Shown here: piece by piece, positions 35,455 through 43,534 of the stretch
Numbering within the stretch: position 1 is the first letter of the stretch
Layout: each line of letters starts with the position of its first letter
Assembly: GCF_009848495.1 (NCBI RefSeq)
Contig: NZ_WWEP01000016.1
Coordinates: forward strand, 1-62,467
Origin: Flavobacterium sp. MK4S-17
GTDB lineage: Bacteria; Bacteroidota; Bacteroidia; Flavobacteriales; Flavobacteriaceae
Direction of reading: 5' to 3'
DNA: 62,467 bases
The notes under the pieces: generated by a model
The model's database searches: none
What the model was told of the DNA's origin: nothing
What the model saw: the letters and a program-made list of their open reading frames with translations, nothing else
Made by a program: the position numbers and the translations under genes

Positions 35455-36771
35455 TTAATAACGGTAGTATTCCGGCTTAAATGGCCCTTCAACTTCCACG
35501 CCAATATATTTAGCCTGGCCTTCGCTAAGTGTTTCTAGTTCCACGCCCAGTTTGGCAAGGTGTAGTGAAGCTACTTTTTCATCAAGGTGTTTAGGCAGCA
35601 TATACACTTTGTTCTCGTAGTTGTCGCTGTTAGTCCAAAGTTCAATTTGTGCCAGTGTCTGGTTTGTAAATGAGTTACTCATTACAAAACTTGGGTGCCC
35701 GGTAGCACAGCCAAGGTTTACAAGGCGGCCTTCGGCAAGCACTATAATATCTGTACCGTTAATGGTATATTTGTCAACCTGTGGTTTAATTTCCACTTTA
35801 CTGCTGCCATAGTTTTTGTTTAACCATGCCATATCAATTTCATTATCAAAGTGGCCAATGTTGCAAACAATGGTCTTATCTTTCATGGCCTCAAAGTGGC
35901 GTCCTACAACAATATCCCTGTTTCCGGTAGTTGTTATAACAATATCTGCATTGCCTACCACAGTATCAAGTTTCTTAACTTCATAACCGTCCATAGCAGC
36001 CTGTAGGGCACATATAGGGTCAATCTCGGTAACTGTAACTATTGAACCTGCACCACGGAAAGAAGCGGCAGTACCTTTACCTACATCACCATAACCACAA
36101 ACCACAACCCTTTTACCGGCAAGCATTACATCGGTAGCACGGCGTATAGCATCTACGGCACTTTCTTTACAACCATATTTGTTATCAAATTTTGATTTGG
36201 TTACAGAGTCGTTCACATTGATTGCAGGCATAACAAGCGTGCCGTTTTTCATCCTTTCGTAAAGGCGGTGCACACCTGTGGTTGTTTCTTCAGATAAACC
36301 TTTAATTCCGGCAGCCAGTTCAGGGTAACGATCAAATACCATATTGGTAAGGTCGCCGCCGTCATCAAGAATCATATTAAGCGGCTTACGGTCTTCACCA
36401 AAGAAAAGTGTCTGTTCAATACACCAGTCAAACTCTTCTTCGTTCATTCCCTTCCATGCATATACAGGTATCCCGGCAGCGGCAATTGCAGCGGCAGCAT
36501 GGTCCTGTGTTGAAAATATGTTGCATGAACTCCAGGTAACTTCTGCACCAAGGGCAACAAGTGTTTCTATAAGTACTGCGGTCTGTATTGTCATGTGCAG
36601 GCATCCGGCTATGCGTGCGCCTTTAAGCGGTTGCTGTGCGCCATACTCCTCACGAAGAGCCATCAGGCCCGGCATTTCAGCTTCAGCCAGTTCAATTTCT
36701 TTCCTTCCCCATTCCGCAAGCGAAATATCTTTTACTTTATACGCCACATACGGCAGTGTTTTTGTACTCAT
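35455..36771 (-). CDS. ahcY: Adenosylhomocysteinase (S-adenosyl-L-homocysteine hydrolase)
   Basis: A 438-residue protein from the ATG at 36771. An upstream in-frame start 16 codons earlier gives a sequence unlike the family and overlaps the promoter. It splits S-adenosylhomocysteine into adenosine and homocysteine, closing the methylation cycle. Clear marks are [38 protein letters not shown], the NAD-binding [19 protein letters not shown], and [12 protein letters not shown]. The C-terminal [11 protein letters not shown] is the family end with its NAD-contacting Lys and Tyr. It stands alone, with a consensus promoter (TAACTTTG) upstream and a shared terminator. No SAH riboswitch is recognisable. 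Confidence 0.98.
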   Translation of the reverse strand: MSTKTLPYVAYKVKDISLAEWGRKEIELAEAEMPGLMALREEYGAQQPLKGARIAGCLHMTIQTAVLIETLVALGAEVTWSSCNIFSTQDHAAAAIAAAGIPVYAWKGMNEEEFDWCIEQTLFFGEDRKPLNMILDDGGDLTNMVFDRYPELAAGIKGLSEETTTGVHRLYERMKNGTLVMPAINVNDSVTKSKFDNKYGCKESAVDAIRRATDVMLAGKRVVVCGYGDVGKGTAASFRGAGSIVTVTEIDPICALQAAMDGYEVKKLDTVVGNADIVITTTGNRDIVVGRHFEAMKDKTIVCNIGHFDNEIDMAWLNKNYGSSKVEIKPQVDKYTINGTDIIVLAEGRLVNLGCATGHPSFVMSNSFTNQTLAQIELWTNSDNYENKVYMLPKHLDEKVASLHLAKLGVELETLSEGQAKYIGVEVEGPFKPEYYRY

Positions 36772-36806
36772 TGAATATTGTATATTTGTATTAGCAAAAA
36801 TTTTTG

Positions 36807-36835
36807 CAAAGTTAAGCAATTACTTTAAACCCAAA
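36807..36835 (-). promoter_or_regulatory. Promoter of ahcY
   Basis: Minus-strand TAACTTTG (36807-36814) is preceded after 17 bases by TTTG (36832-36835). Both match the Bacteroidota elements. The ahcY ATG is 36 bases downstream. Confidence 0.6.
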
Positions 36836-36914
36836 CAGTTTTTACAGTATTTTACCATTTGTTTGAGTTAATAATTGGTTGACTTACAGTTAATTTTAAA
36901 CCCGAAAATAGTTA

Positions 36915-37565
36915 ATGCCCTTATATAAAACATATACTGCCGCAGGTGATACACAGGTGCTTGTATGGAAGATAACCGAAACTTTAGAGGAACTTTCGCT
37001 GGGCACGGTGCTTAAGGATGTGTGTAGTGCAAGGCTGCATGATATGAAATCGGAACAGCACAGGAAGGGCTTTCTGAGTGTGCGCAAGCTTTTGGAACAT
37101 GCGGGTTATACCGACCTTGATATGTATTATGGCATTGACGGTAAACCGCACCTTAAAGACGGCAAAAACATTTCAATTACACACTCCTATAATTTTTCAG
37201 CCATAATAATAAGCGGGAAGAATGCAGGTATAGATATGGAAATGCAGCGCGAAAAAATTATTACCATTGCCAATAAATTCTGCGTATCAGAATTCAGCTA
37301 TCTAAACCCTATGCATCTGGAAACTTATATGCGGTACCTTACGGTTATATGGGGAGTTAAGGAGGCACTTTTCAAAATGATTTCATTGCCCGGTATAAGC
37401 TTTAAGCAGCATATAAATGTTTTCCCTTTTTCACTAACGGATGAGAATGGAAAAGCCAAGGTTACATTTAACGGCATGAACCGCAAATACATATTTTTCT
37501 TTAAAGAGGTAGAAGGATTTACCCTTGTTTACAGTTTTGAAGAAGCCGAAGCCCTAAACCATTGA
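36915..37565 (+). CDS. 4'-phosphopantetheinyl transferase superfamily protein, Sfp-like
   Basis: A 216-residue enzyme expected to transfer 4'-phosphopantetheine from CoA to a carrier protein. The superfamily motifs are in order: GKPHL (76-80), ISITHS (86-91), GIDMEM with the magnesium ligands Asp107 and Glu109, and WGVKEALFK (146-154) with the catalytic Glu/Lys. Length places it with the Sfp type rather than the 120-residue AcpS type. The carrier-protein partner is not in this window. It is one base from the start of the PnuC-type gene (37567), and both are probably cotranscribed. Confidence 0.9.
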   Translation: MPLYKTYTAAGDTQVLVWKITETLEELSLGTVLKDVCSARLHDMKSEQHRKGFLSVRKLLEHAGYTDLDMYYGIDGKPHLKDGKNISITHSYNFSAIIISGKNAGIDMEMQREKIITIANKFCVSEFSYLNPMHLETYMRYLTVIWGVKEALFKMISLPGISFKQHINVFPFSLTDENGKAKVTFNGMNRKYIFFFKEVEGFTLVYSFEEAEALNH

Positions 37566-37566
37566 A

Positions 37567-38199
37567 ATGCACGAAATTTTTGACTTTCTGTTCAGCCAGT
37601 ATAAAGGCTACAGCACTTTACATATAATACTCGAGGCTGTTGCTGCAACACTGGGAGTATTCAGCGTTGTGTATTCAAAAAGGAATAATATACTTGTATA
37701 TCCTACAGGCATTATAAGTACGGCTATTTATACCTATCTTTTATTTAAGTGGAACCTGTATGGCGATATGATTATTAATGCCTACTATTTTATAATGAGC
37801 ATATATGGCTGGCTGCTGTGGAGCAAAAAGGATGCGGACAGCGAGGTGCTTAAAATATCGGCCATGCATCATAAAGATTATATAAATTCCATTATAATAT
37901 TTGTTATATCGGTTATTTTTGTTTCCGGGGTATATGTATATTCCAATATGTTTAGTTACTGGTGGGCCTATGTAGATACATTTATTACAGGGCTTTTTTT
38001 TGTAGGTATGTGGCTTTTGGCAAAGCGAAAAATAGAAAACTGGATTTTTCTTATTGCTGGTGATATTATTGCTATACCGTTATTTTTTTATAAAGGCTAC
38101 ACGCTTTCCAGTATATTATATGTATTTTTAACAATTATTGCCATTTACGGATATTTAGCATGGAAGAAAATATTACACAGCAGCGCACAAACGCAATAA
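37567..38199 (+). CDS. pnuC: PnuC-family vitamin transporter (nicotinamide riboside or thiamine)
   Basis: A 210-residue membrane protein with about seven hydrophobic segments. PnuC marks are FSVVYSKRNNILVYPTGII, AYYFIMSIYGWLLW (a Trp-x3-Trp-type substrate motif), and DTFITGLFFVGMWLLAKRKIENWIF followed by GDIIAIPLFFYKG. These proteins move vitamin precursors by facilitated diffusion, trapped by phosphorylation inside the cell. In Bacteroidota some close relatives (PnuT) carry thiamine and lie near TPP-riboswitch-controlled outer-membrane receptors. Here such a receptor lies 2.5 kb downstream, so thiamine is a real alternative to nicotinamide riboside. It overlaps the DUF4301 frame by 40 bases. 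Confidence 0.9.
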   Translation: MHEIFDFLFSQYKGYSTLHIILEAVAATLGVFSVVYSKRNNILVYPTGIISTAIYTYLLFKWNLYGDMIINAYYFIMSIYGWLLWSKKDADSEVLKISAMHHKDYINSIIIFVISVIFVSGVYVYSNMFSYWWAYVDTFITGLFFVGMWLLAKRKIENWIFLIAGDIIAIPLFFYKGYTLSSILYVFLTIIAIYGYLAWKKILHSSAQTQ

Positions 38200-40040
38200 A
38201 GGTTACCCTATATACTAATTTCGATATTACTTGGGGCAGCAGCGGGCTTGCTGAAAAAAAATCCAGGGAAATTATTTACTCTAAGGGAGACCTTTCTGCT
38301 GTACCGCCACTTAAAGGCCCTGTGAAAAACGAAATTATAGTATTGGCAGGAGAAAGTACCGAGGGCAGCCCTCTTTCCCGCTTGCAGCAATATCTTGAAA
38401 AAAAGGCAAAACCGTTTATATATATTACTGTTGACAAAGGCAATTTAGGCGATGAAGTAAACAAAATTACAGATGAGCTTGAAAAGGCGCTTGATATGGG
38501 CTTTACTGCTAAAGATTTTGTACAGGTATATAACCGGAACATAACCTTTGAAAAAATAAGGAAGCAGCTTTTAATTTTTAAAAACGGCATAAGCAAAATT
38601 GAATTAAAAAAGCCTGCCGTAATTAATGATGGTATCCATTTGCTTACAAAAGAAACTGCCAGGCAACTTGCCGGTTTTTATGACAGTAAAAAGAACGGGC
38701 TGAAAATTCAGAAGTTTGTTCCTGCTTCGGGCGCGGCAACACGCATGTTTAAATTCCTTAATGAATTTATGCAGGATTATGACCCGGATAATGATACGCT
38801 GAATGCTTATATTAACCGTAAAAATGATAATGCCTTAAGTGTTTTTATAGTGGGGCTTGATAAATTTCCTTTTTACAGGGCAGTGATGGAACAGCTTAAA
38901 AAAAATCCTGAATATGGGAACTGGGATAAAAGTACCCGGATTTATAATTTTATAAAAACCATGCTTACCGATGCGGAGTTTGATTATGCCAACAAGCCGA
39001 AAGGAATATTGCCGTTTCACCAGTACCCTGATTTTACGGCAACCCCCATTTATGAGCATTTGCATGAAAGTGTTACTTATGCTAATTCTAAGGATGAGGC
39101 CCATGTGCATTTTACCATATCCGAGGAGCATTTAAATGGGTTTCTTGATGCTATAAACGATGTTAAAGATAAGGTAGAGAAAGATTCAGGCAAAAATATA
39201 AATTTTGGTTTTTCTTACCAGCATAAAAGGACAGATACGCTTGCGGTTGATATGAACAATGTACCTTTTAGGGATGATGATGGCAATCTGCTTTTCCGTC
39301 CCGGCGGGCATGGTGCATTGATAGAGAACCTTAATAATCTGGAATCGGATATTGTTTTTATCAAGAATATTGATAACGTCAGCTACAATAATACCGATAT
39401 AATCACCCTGTATAAAAAAGCATTGGGCGGATTGCTTATCGAGCTGCAGGAAAAAATATTTGACTGCCTAAAAAAAATAGATGCAGGAAATATAAACGAA
39501 GAGGAAATTGAATTGATGCTGGCATTTGCAAAGCAAAACCTCTCTGTTCATATTCCCAGGGATGTTGCTAAATATACCTATGATAATAAAATTGAGTACC
39601 TGAAAGATGTTCTTAACAGGCCCATACGGGTATGCGGCATGGTTAAAAATGAAGGAGAACCGGGTGGCGGCCCTTTTTGGGTGGAAGAAGATAATGGTGC
39701 TGTTTCATTACAAATTGTTGAAAGTTCGCAGGTTGACCATGAAAACAAGGCGCAGGCAGCTATTTTTTCAAAGGCTACGCATTTCAACCCTGTTGACATA
39801 GTATGCGGGCTTAAAAATTTTAAGGATGAATATTTTGACCTTACAAGCCTGGTTGACCCGGGTACAGGTTTTATTGTATATAAAAACCGCTTGGGTACAG
39901 ATGTAAAATCCTATGAGCTGCCGGGATTGTGGAATGGTGCAATGGCAGGCTGGATAACGGTTTTTGCCGAGGTGCCGCTTGAAACATTCAGCCCCGTTAA
40001 AACAGTAAATGATTTGTTGAAGCCTGCACACCAGCAATAG
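38160..40040 (+). CDS. DUF4301 family protein with an N-terminal extension, possible NadR-like kinase remnant
   Basis: A 626-residue frame. From residue 113 (MGFTAKDFVQVYNRNITFEKIRKQL, ATG at 38496) it reads as a DUF4301 protein of the usual length, with KFVPASGAATRMFKFL, KGILPFHQY and FRPGGHGALIENLNN as strong blocks; the function is unknown. The first 112 residues are not part of that family. They begin MEENITQQRTNAIKVTLYTN, as NadR-like ATPases beside pnuC begin up to their P-loop, but the P-loop is missing. They end KAKPFIYITVDKGNLGDEVNKITDELEKAL, like the C-terminal end of such a kinase. I read this as a kinase gene reduced by deletion and fused in frame. Translation may begin at 38160 or 38496. 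Confidence 0.82.
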   Translation: MEENITQQRTNAIKVTLYTNFDITWGSSGLAEKKSREIIYSKGDLSAVPPLKGPVKNEIIVLAGESTEGSPLSRLQQYLEKKAKPFIYITVDKGNLGDEVNKITDELEKALDMGFTAKDFVQVYNRNITFEKIRKQLLIFKNGISKIELKKPAVINDGIHLLTKETARQLAGFYDSKKNGLKIQKFVPASGAATRMFKFLNEFMQDYDPDNDTLNAYINRKNDNALSVFIVGLDKFPFYRAVMEQLKKNPEYGNWDKSTRIYNFIKTMLTDAEFDYANKPKGILPFHQYPDFTATPIYEHLHESVTYANSKDEAHVHFTISEEHLNGFLDAINDVKDKVEKDSGKNINFGFSYQHKRTDTLAVDMNNVPFRDDDGNLLFRPGGHGALIENLNNLESDIVFIKNIDNVSYNNTDIITLYKKALGGLLIELQEKIFDCLKKIDAGNINEEEIELMLAFAKQNLSVHIPRDVAKYTYDNKIEYLKDVLNRPIRVCGMVKNEGEPGGGPFWVEEDNGAVSLQIVESSQVDHENKAQAAIFSKATHFNPVDIVCGLKNFKDEYFDLTSLVDPGTGFIVYKNRLGTDVKSYELPGLWNGAMAGWITVFAEVPLETFSPVKTVNDLLKPAHQQ

Positions 40041-40052
40041 CAGCAAAGCTAA

Positions 40053-40454
40053 ATGGATAAAGAAATAATTATACAGGAATTAAGTTATAAGGCTGTAAGG
40101 AGTAGTGGTGCGGGCGGGCAAAATGTAAACAAGGTTGCCTCTAAGGTAATCCTTAGCTTTAATCTTGAAGCTTCGCAGGCTTTAACCGAAGAAGAGAAAG
40201 CACTGGCAGAAGCAAGCCTTGGTTCCCGGCTAACCAATGATAAAAATTTAATACTGCAGTGCGATGAGGACAGGAGCCAGCTTCGCAACAGGGATATTGT
40301 AACACGCAGGTTTTTACAGTTAATTGAAAATGCCATTATACCTAAAAAGAAAAGAAAACCCACTAAAGTACCGCGCGCTGTAATTCAAAAACGTATTGAC
40401 AACAAACGCCGCCAGGCCGAAAAGAAACAGTCCAGGAAAAAACCGGGTTTTTAA
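40053..40454 (+). CDS. arfB: Ribosome-rescue peptidyl-tRNA hydrolase (ArfB/YaeJ)
   Basis: A 133-residue protein with the catalytic GGQ motif (Gly21-Gly22-Gln23 in SSGAGGQNVNKV) that hydrolyses peptidyl-tRNA on stalled ribosomes. The C-terminus is strongly basic (KKKRKPTKVPRAVIQKRIDNKRRQAEKKQSRKKPGF), as in ArfB, whose tail sits in the empty mRNA channel. Codon-recognition domains of ordinary release factors are absent, as expected. It starts 12 bases after the DUF4301 stop and may be the last gene of the PPTase-pnuC-DUF4301 unit. The TPP riboswitch begins about 60 bases after its stop. Confidence 0.92.
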   Translation: MDKEIIIQELSYKAVRSSGAGGQNVNKVASKVILSFNLEASQALTEEEKALAEASLGSRLTNDKNLILQCDEDRSQLRNRDIVTRRFLQLIENAIIPKKKRKPTKVPRAVIQKRIDNKRRQAEKKQSRKKPGF

Positions 40455-40499
40455 TCCGTACATTTATTTATTATCCGCAGGAATTAAAAATCTTTTTTC

Positions 40500-40507
40500 T
40501 ACATTTG
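40500..40507 (+). promoter_or_regulatory. -7 promoter element of the TPP riboswitch transcript
   Basis: TACATTTG is an exact TAnnTTTG match. Its right edge is about eight bases ahead of the first riboswitch helix, so transcription should begin just before the aptamer. Confidence 0.55.
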
Positions 40508-40512
40508 CGGCG

Positions 40513-40592
40513 TCTCAAAGGGGTGCCTTTACGGGCTGAGATCATACCCAAAGAACCTGGGCAGGTAATGCTGCCAAGGGAAAAGGCAACTT
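40513..40592 (+). ncRNA. TPP (thi-box) riboswitch aptamer
   Basis: The conserved thi-box landmarks occur in order: AAAGGGGTGCC (from 40517), GGCTGAGAT (40534-40542), TACCC then GAACCTG (40553-40559), and GGTAATGCTGCC (40564-40575) followed by AAGGGAAAAGG. These form the P1 to P5 helices and the pyrimidine- and pyrophosphate-sensing loops. It lies in the 222-base gap upstream of a TonB-dependent receptor gene. After it, GCCGGAGTGCACGCCGG (from about 40594) can form a small hairpin, perhaps part of the expression platform. No T-tract follows, so control is more likely at translation initiation. Confidence 0.95.
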
Positions 40593-40676
40593 AGCCGGAG
40601 TGCACGCCGGTAGTGCCAAAATCATAATATTAACATAAGAATAATTGCCCCTTTTATTCGTAAAACTTTTTTACGA

Positions 40677-42890
40677 ATGAAAACTTTATTCATTTCTTGT
40701 GCGGGAAAAAACAAAAAATATTTCCGCAAAATTTCTGTAACACCATTTTTAATGATGGCCGCGGGCTTAATGGCCGGAACGGCTTATGGACAACAGCCAG
40801 CAGAGCAGGATACACTGGTTCCTGCCGATTATAAACTGGACGAGGTGCTGGTTCAGGGTGTACGTGCCAGCGCGCAAACCCCCGTTACCTTTAGCAACAT
40901 AACCAAAGAGGAGCTTGCCCCCAGGAATTTAGGGCAGGATGTGCCCATACTGCTAAACTACCTGCCTTCGGTAGTAACTACTACCGATGCCGGTAATGGT
41001 TTTGGCTACACCTATATACGTGTTAGGGGAGCCGATGCTTCCCGTATTAATGTAACCTTAAATGGCGTGCCGTATAATGATGCAGAATCGCAGGGAACAT
41101 TTTGGGTAAATATGGGGGATATAGCCTCTTCTGTAGAAAATATACAGTTGCAACGGGGTGTGGGTACTTCTACCAACGGGGCGGGGGCTTTTGGTGCCAG
41201 CCTTAACCTCCTTACAGATGCATACAGTAAAGAGGCTAATGCCGAAATATCCAATTCCTACGGGAGTTTTAATTCAAGAAAACATACTGTAAAATTCAGT
41301 ACAGGGCTTATCAATGACCACTTTGAGGTTGCTGGAAGGCTTTCCAATATCGCATCAGATGGTTATATAGACCGTGCCTCTGTTGACCTGAAGTCTTATT
41401 TCCTTCAGGGTACTTATGTGGGCAAAACTACATTGGTAAAAGCGTTGGTTTTTGGCGGTACGGAAGTTACCTACCAGGCATGGAACGGTATTGATGCCGA
41501 AACGCTGCGCACCAACAGGCGTTTTAACTCATCGGGCATTTATACTGATGAAGCAGGCAATATAAAATATTATGATGACGAAACCGATAATTACAAGCAG
41601 GACCATTTCCAATTGCATTGGAATGAAAGGCTTTCAGGTAACTGGAATACAAATCTTGCTCTGCATTACACCATTGGTAAAGGTTATTACGAAAACTACA
41701 GGGATGATACGCCAGTTGCAGGTTATCCCGGTATTATAGCTACAGGCATGGTGGATTATTACGGGGAAACTTTACCGGGTACCGACCTTATTACACGTAA
41801 ATGGCTGGATAATGATTTTTATGGAACTACATTTTCTGCCAACTATACGGATACGGCTCTTAATTTTACCTTTGGGGGTGCGTGGAATAAATATGAAGGC
41901 GACCACTTTGGTAATATTATATGGGCACAAAATTCAGGTTCTGTAAGGCCGGATGACCGCTATTATGATAATGATGCCGTTAAAACCGATTTTAATATTT
42001 ATGCCAAGGCTAATTATAAACTGCTGGATAACCTTAGCCTTTTTGGCGATATGCAGTACCGCAGGGTAAATTATGAGGCATCTAATGTGCTGGAGGAAAC
42101 AGCTGAACCTGTTCCGGTAGATGATACCTTTAATTTTTATAATCCCAAAGCAGGTTTAACGTTTACAGTTAATGATAAAAACTCACTGTATTTTTCTTAT
42201 GCGAGGGGTAATAAGGAACCGCGCCGTACAGATTATGAAAGTGGAAGCACAAAACCGGAAAGCCTTAATGATTTTGAGCTTGGATGGCGCTTCAGGTCAG
42301 GGAGGAATATGCTTAATGTAAATGGTTATTATATGCGTTATAAGGACCAGTTGGTACTAACTGGTGAATTGAACGATGTAGGCGCTGCGGTTTATACCAA
42401 TAGCGGCGATAGCTACAGGGCTGGGCTTGAAATAGACGCAACACTTTACATAACTGACCGGATAGTGTTGCGGCCTAATATTGCTTTAAGTGCCAATAAA
42501 AACCTTGATTTTTACACTGAAGGCGAAGCGGGTCCGCAAAGTGTGGGCGATACAGAAATTGCCTTTTCGCCAAATGTAATAGCGGGTAACCAGCTTATAG
42601 TTGTTCCTGTGAAAGACCTGCAAGTAGCTTTATTAAGCAAATTTGTAGGCGAGCAATATATGGATAACCTGGAATCGGACAACGCCAGGCTTGAAAGTTA
42701 CTATGTGAGCGACCTTAATATTTCTTATGAACTTAAAATGGATTCTTTTGTAAAATCTATTGTATTTAGCGGGCTGGTAAATAATATTTTTGATGTTGAA
42801 TATGTATCCAATGGGGCCATGTATGGCGACCCCTATTATTTCCCGCAGGCAGGTATAAATTTCCTTGCGGGAGCTACCATTAAATTTTAG
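40677..42890 (+). CDS. TonB-dependent outer-membrane receptor, thiamine-type (TPP riboswitch controlled)
   Basis: A 737-residue receptor. The signal region ends at TAYGQQ, followed by a TonB-box-like YKLDEVLVQGVRA. The plug domain is seen in NLGQDVPILLNYLPSVVTTTDAG and YIRVRGADASRINVTLNGVPYNDAESQG. Beta-barrel strands then run to the C-terminal aromatic end (FLAGATIKF). The TPP riboswitch directly upstream shows the gene is repressed when thiamine pyrophosphate is plentiful, so the substrate is very probably thiamine or a thiamine phosphate. There is no CarboxypepD-like domain or SusD partner. A strong terminator follows. The ATG at 40677 gives a longer than usual signal sequence; a later start is possible. 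Confidence 0.94.
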   Translation: MKTLFISCAGKNKKYFRKISVTPFLMMAAGLMAGTAYGQQPAEQDTLVPADYKLDEVLVQGVRASAQTPVTFSNITKEELAPRNLGQDVPILLNYLPSVVTTTDAGNGFGYTYIRVRGADASRINVTLNGVPYNDAESQGTFWVNMGDIASSVENIQLQRGVGTSTNGAGAFGASLNLLTDAYSKEANAEISNSYGSFNSRKHTVKFSTGLINDHFEVAGRLSNIASDGYIDRASVDLKSYFLQGTYVGKTTLVKALVFGGTEVTYQAWNGIDAETLRTNRRFNSSGIYTDEAGNIKYYDDETDNYKQDHFQLHWNERLSGNWNTNLALHYTIGKGYYENYRDDTPVAGYPGIIATGMVDYYGETLPGTDLITRKWLDNDFYGTTFSANYTDTALNFTFGGAWNKYEGDHFGNIIWAQNSGSVRPDDRYYDNDAVKTDFNIYAKANYKLLDNLSLFGDMQYRRVNYEASNVLEETAEPVPVDDTFNFYNPKAGLTFTVNDKNSLYFSYARGNKEPRRTDYESGSTKPESLNDFELGWRFRSGRNMLNVNGYYMRYKDQLVLTGELNDVGAAVYTNSGDSYRAGLEIDATLYITDRIVLRPNIALSANKNLDFYTEGEAGPQSVGDTEIAFSPNVIAGNQLIVVPVKDLQVALLSKFVGEQYMDNLESDNARLESYYVSDLNISYELKMDSFVKSIVFSGLVNNIFDVEYVSNGAMYGDPYYFPQAGINFLAGATIKF

Positions 42891-42907
42891 TTCTTGTTAT
42901 ACTAATT

Positions 42908-42943
42908 AAAAAAACTCCTGCTTTTTAAAGCAGGAGTTTTTTT
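42908..42943. terminator. Bidirectional terminator after the thiamine receptor gene
   Basis: ACTCCTGCTT and AAGCAGGAGT form a 10-base-pair stem with a TTTA loop, extended by A and T tracts on both sides. The Rieske-like lipoprotein gene on the other strand ends inside its right edge. Confidence 0.9.
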
Positions 42944-43367
42944 AATTATAAACCCTTATCATTGTCTGGTTAATTACCTCAACGCGGTAGGATTTAAGCG
43001 GATAACGCTTTCCTTCGGCCTGCCCTGTAAAAAGGCTGTATTCCGCTTCGTCACACGGGCATATTGCCATAATGCCTTCTTTGTCAAGCCGTGAGCATGA
43101 GCTAAGCTCCTGGTTGGGGCAGCTTGCCTCCCAGGCTGCATAGCCGCTGCCTGTATTTAATATAATAACATCGTTAATCCCTACGCCAAGCTGGTCTACA
43201 TACACTGCATTTCCCGTATATAGCAAATCGGTATATTTTGGCAGTTCCATATTAATGTTTGCACTAAAATTGTAGTCGGGCAGGTAAGGGTTCCTCATCC
43301 TGTTATCATCGTTGCTGCAAGCCGAAAATATAGAGGCTAAAACCAGCAATATCAGGTACTTTTTCAT
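42942..43367 (-). CDS. Rieske-like lipoprotein lacking the histidine ligands
   Basis: A 141-residue lipoprotein (MKKYLILLVLASIFSAC, lipobox Cys17). The last 80 residues follow the Rieske fold, with ASCPNQ and then ICPCDEAEYSLFTGQAEGKRYPLKSYRVEV. In true Rieske [2Fe-2S] proteins the ligands are Cys-x-His and Cys-x2-His. Here the corresponding positions are Cys83/Asn85 and Cys103/Asp106, so both histidines are lost and the usual cluster cannot form. Extra cysteines at 91 and 105 suggest a disulfide or a different metal site. Flavobacterial relatives of this kind are familiar, but no function is known to me. It stands alone, with a promoter upstream and a shared terminator downstream. Confidence 0.85.
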   Translation of the reverse strand: MKKYLILLVLASIFSACSNDDNRMRNPYLPDYNFSANINMELPKYTDLLYTGNAVYVDQLGVGINDVIILNTGSGYAAWEASCPNQELSSCSRLDKEGIMAICPCDEAEYSLFTGQAEGKRYPLKSYRVEVINQTMIRVYN

Positions 43368-43398
43368 ATTTGTAAATTTTTGTTTAATAATTAGGCAG

Positions 43399-43406
43399 CA
43401 AATTTA
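43399..43406 (-). promoter_or_regulatory. -7 promoter element of the Rieske-like lipoprotein gene
   Basis: Minus-strand TAAATTTG is an exact TAnnTTTG match, 31 bases before the ATG at 43367. Confidence 0.45.
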
Positions 43407-43469
43407 ATTTAATTAACTTTGGCATACGCTATTATGCATATTTAAAAAAACGTATTAACTAAAAAACAT

Positions 43470-43477
43470 TATATTTG
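43470..43477 (+). promoter_or_regulatory. -7 promoter element of greA
   Basis: TATATTTG matches TAnnTTTG exactly. Transcription should start around 43480-43487, directly at a terminator-like hairpin. Confidence 0.5.
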
Positions 43478-43485
43478 CATAAAAG

Positions 43486-43512
43486 AAATCCCGCCATTAA
43501 TGGGATTTTTTC
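43486..43512 (+). terminator. Terminator-like hairpin in the greA leader (possible attenuator)
   Basis: AAATCCC (43486-43492) and GGGATTT (43502-43508) form a 7-base-pair stem with a 9-base loop, continued by a run of T. It lies between the greA promoter and the greA ATG at 43535, so most transcripts would meet it within about 30 bases of their start. Confidence 0.65.
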
Positions 43513-43534
43513 TATTTATATAAACGATGAAGTT

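Noticed and set aside
36772..36914. SAM or SAH riboswitch ahead of ahcY
   Set aside because: The ahcY leader is about 30 bases long after a consensus promoter, too short for a known aptamer.
38160..40040. DUF4301 gene as a pseudogene
   Set aside because: The DUF4301 part is complete and uninterrupted; only the extra N-terminal segment looks decayed, and it stays in frame.
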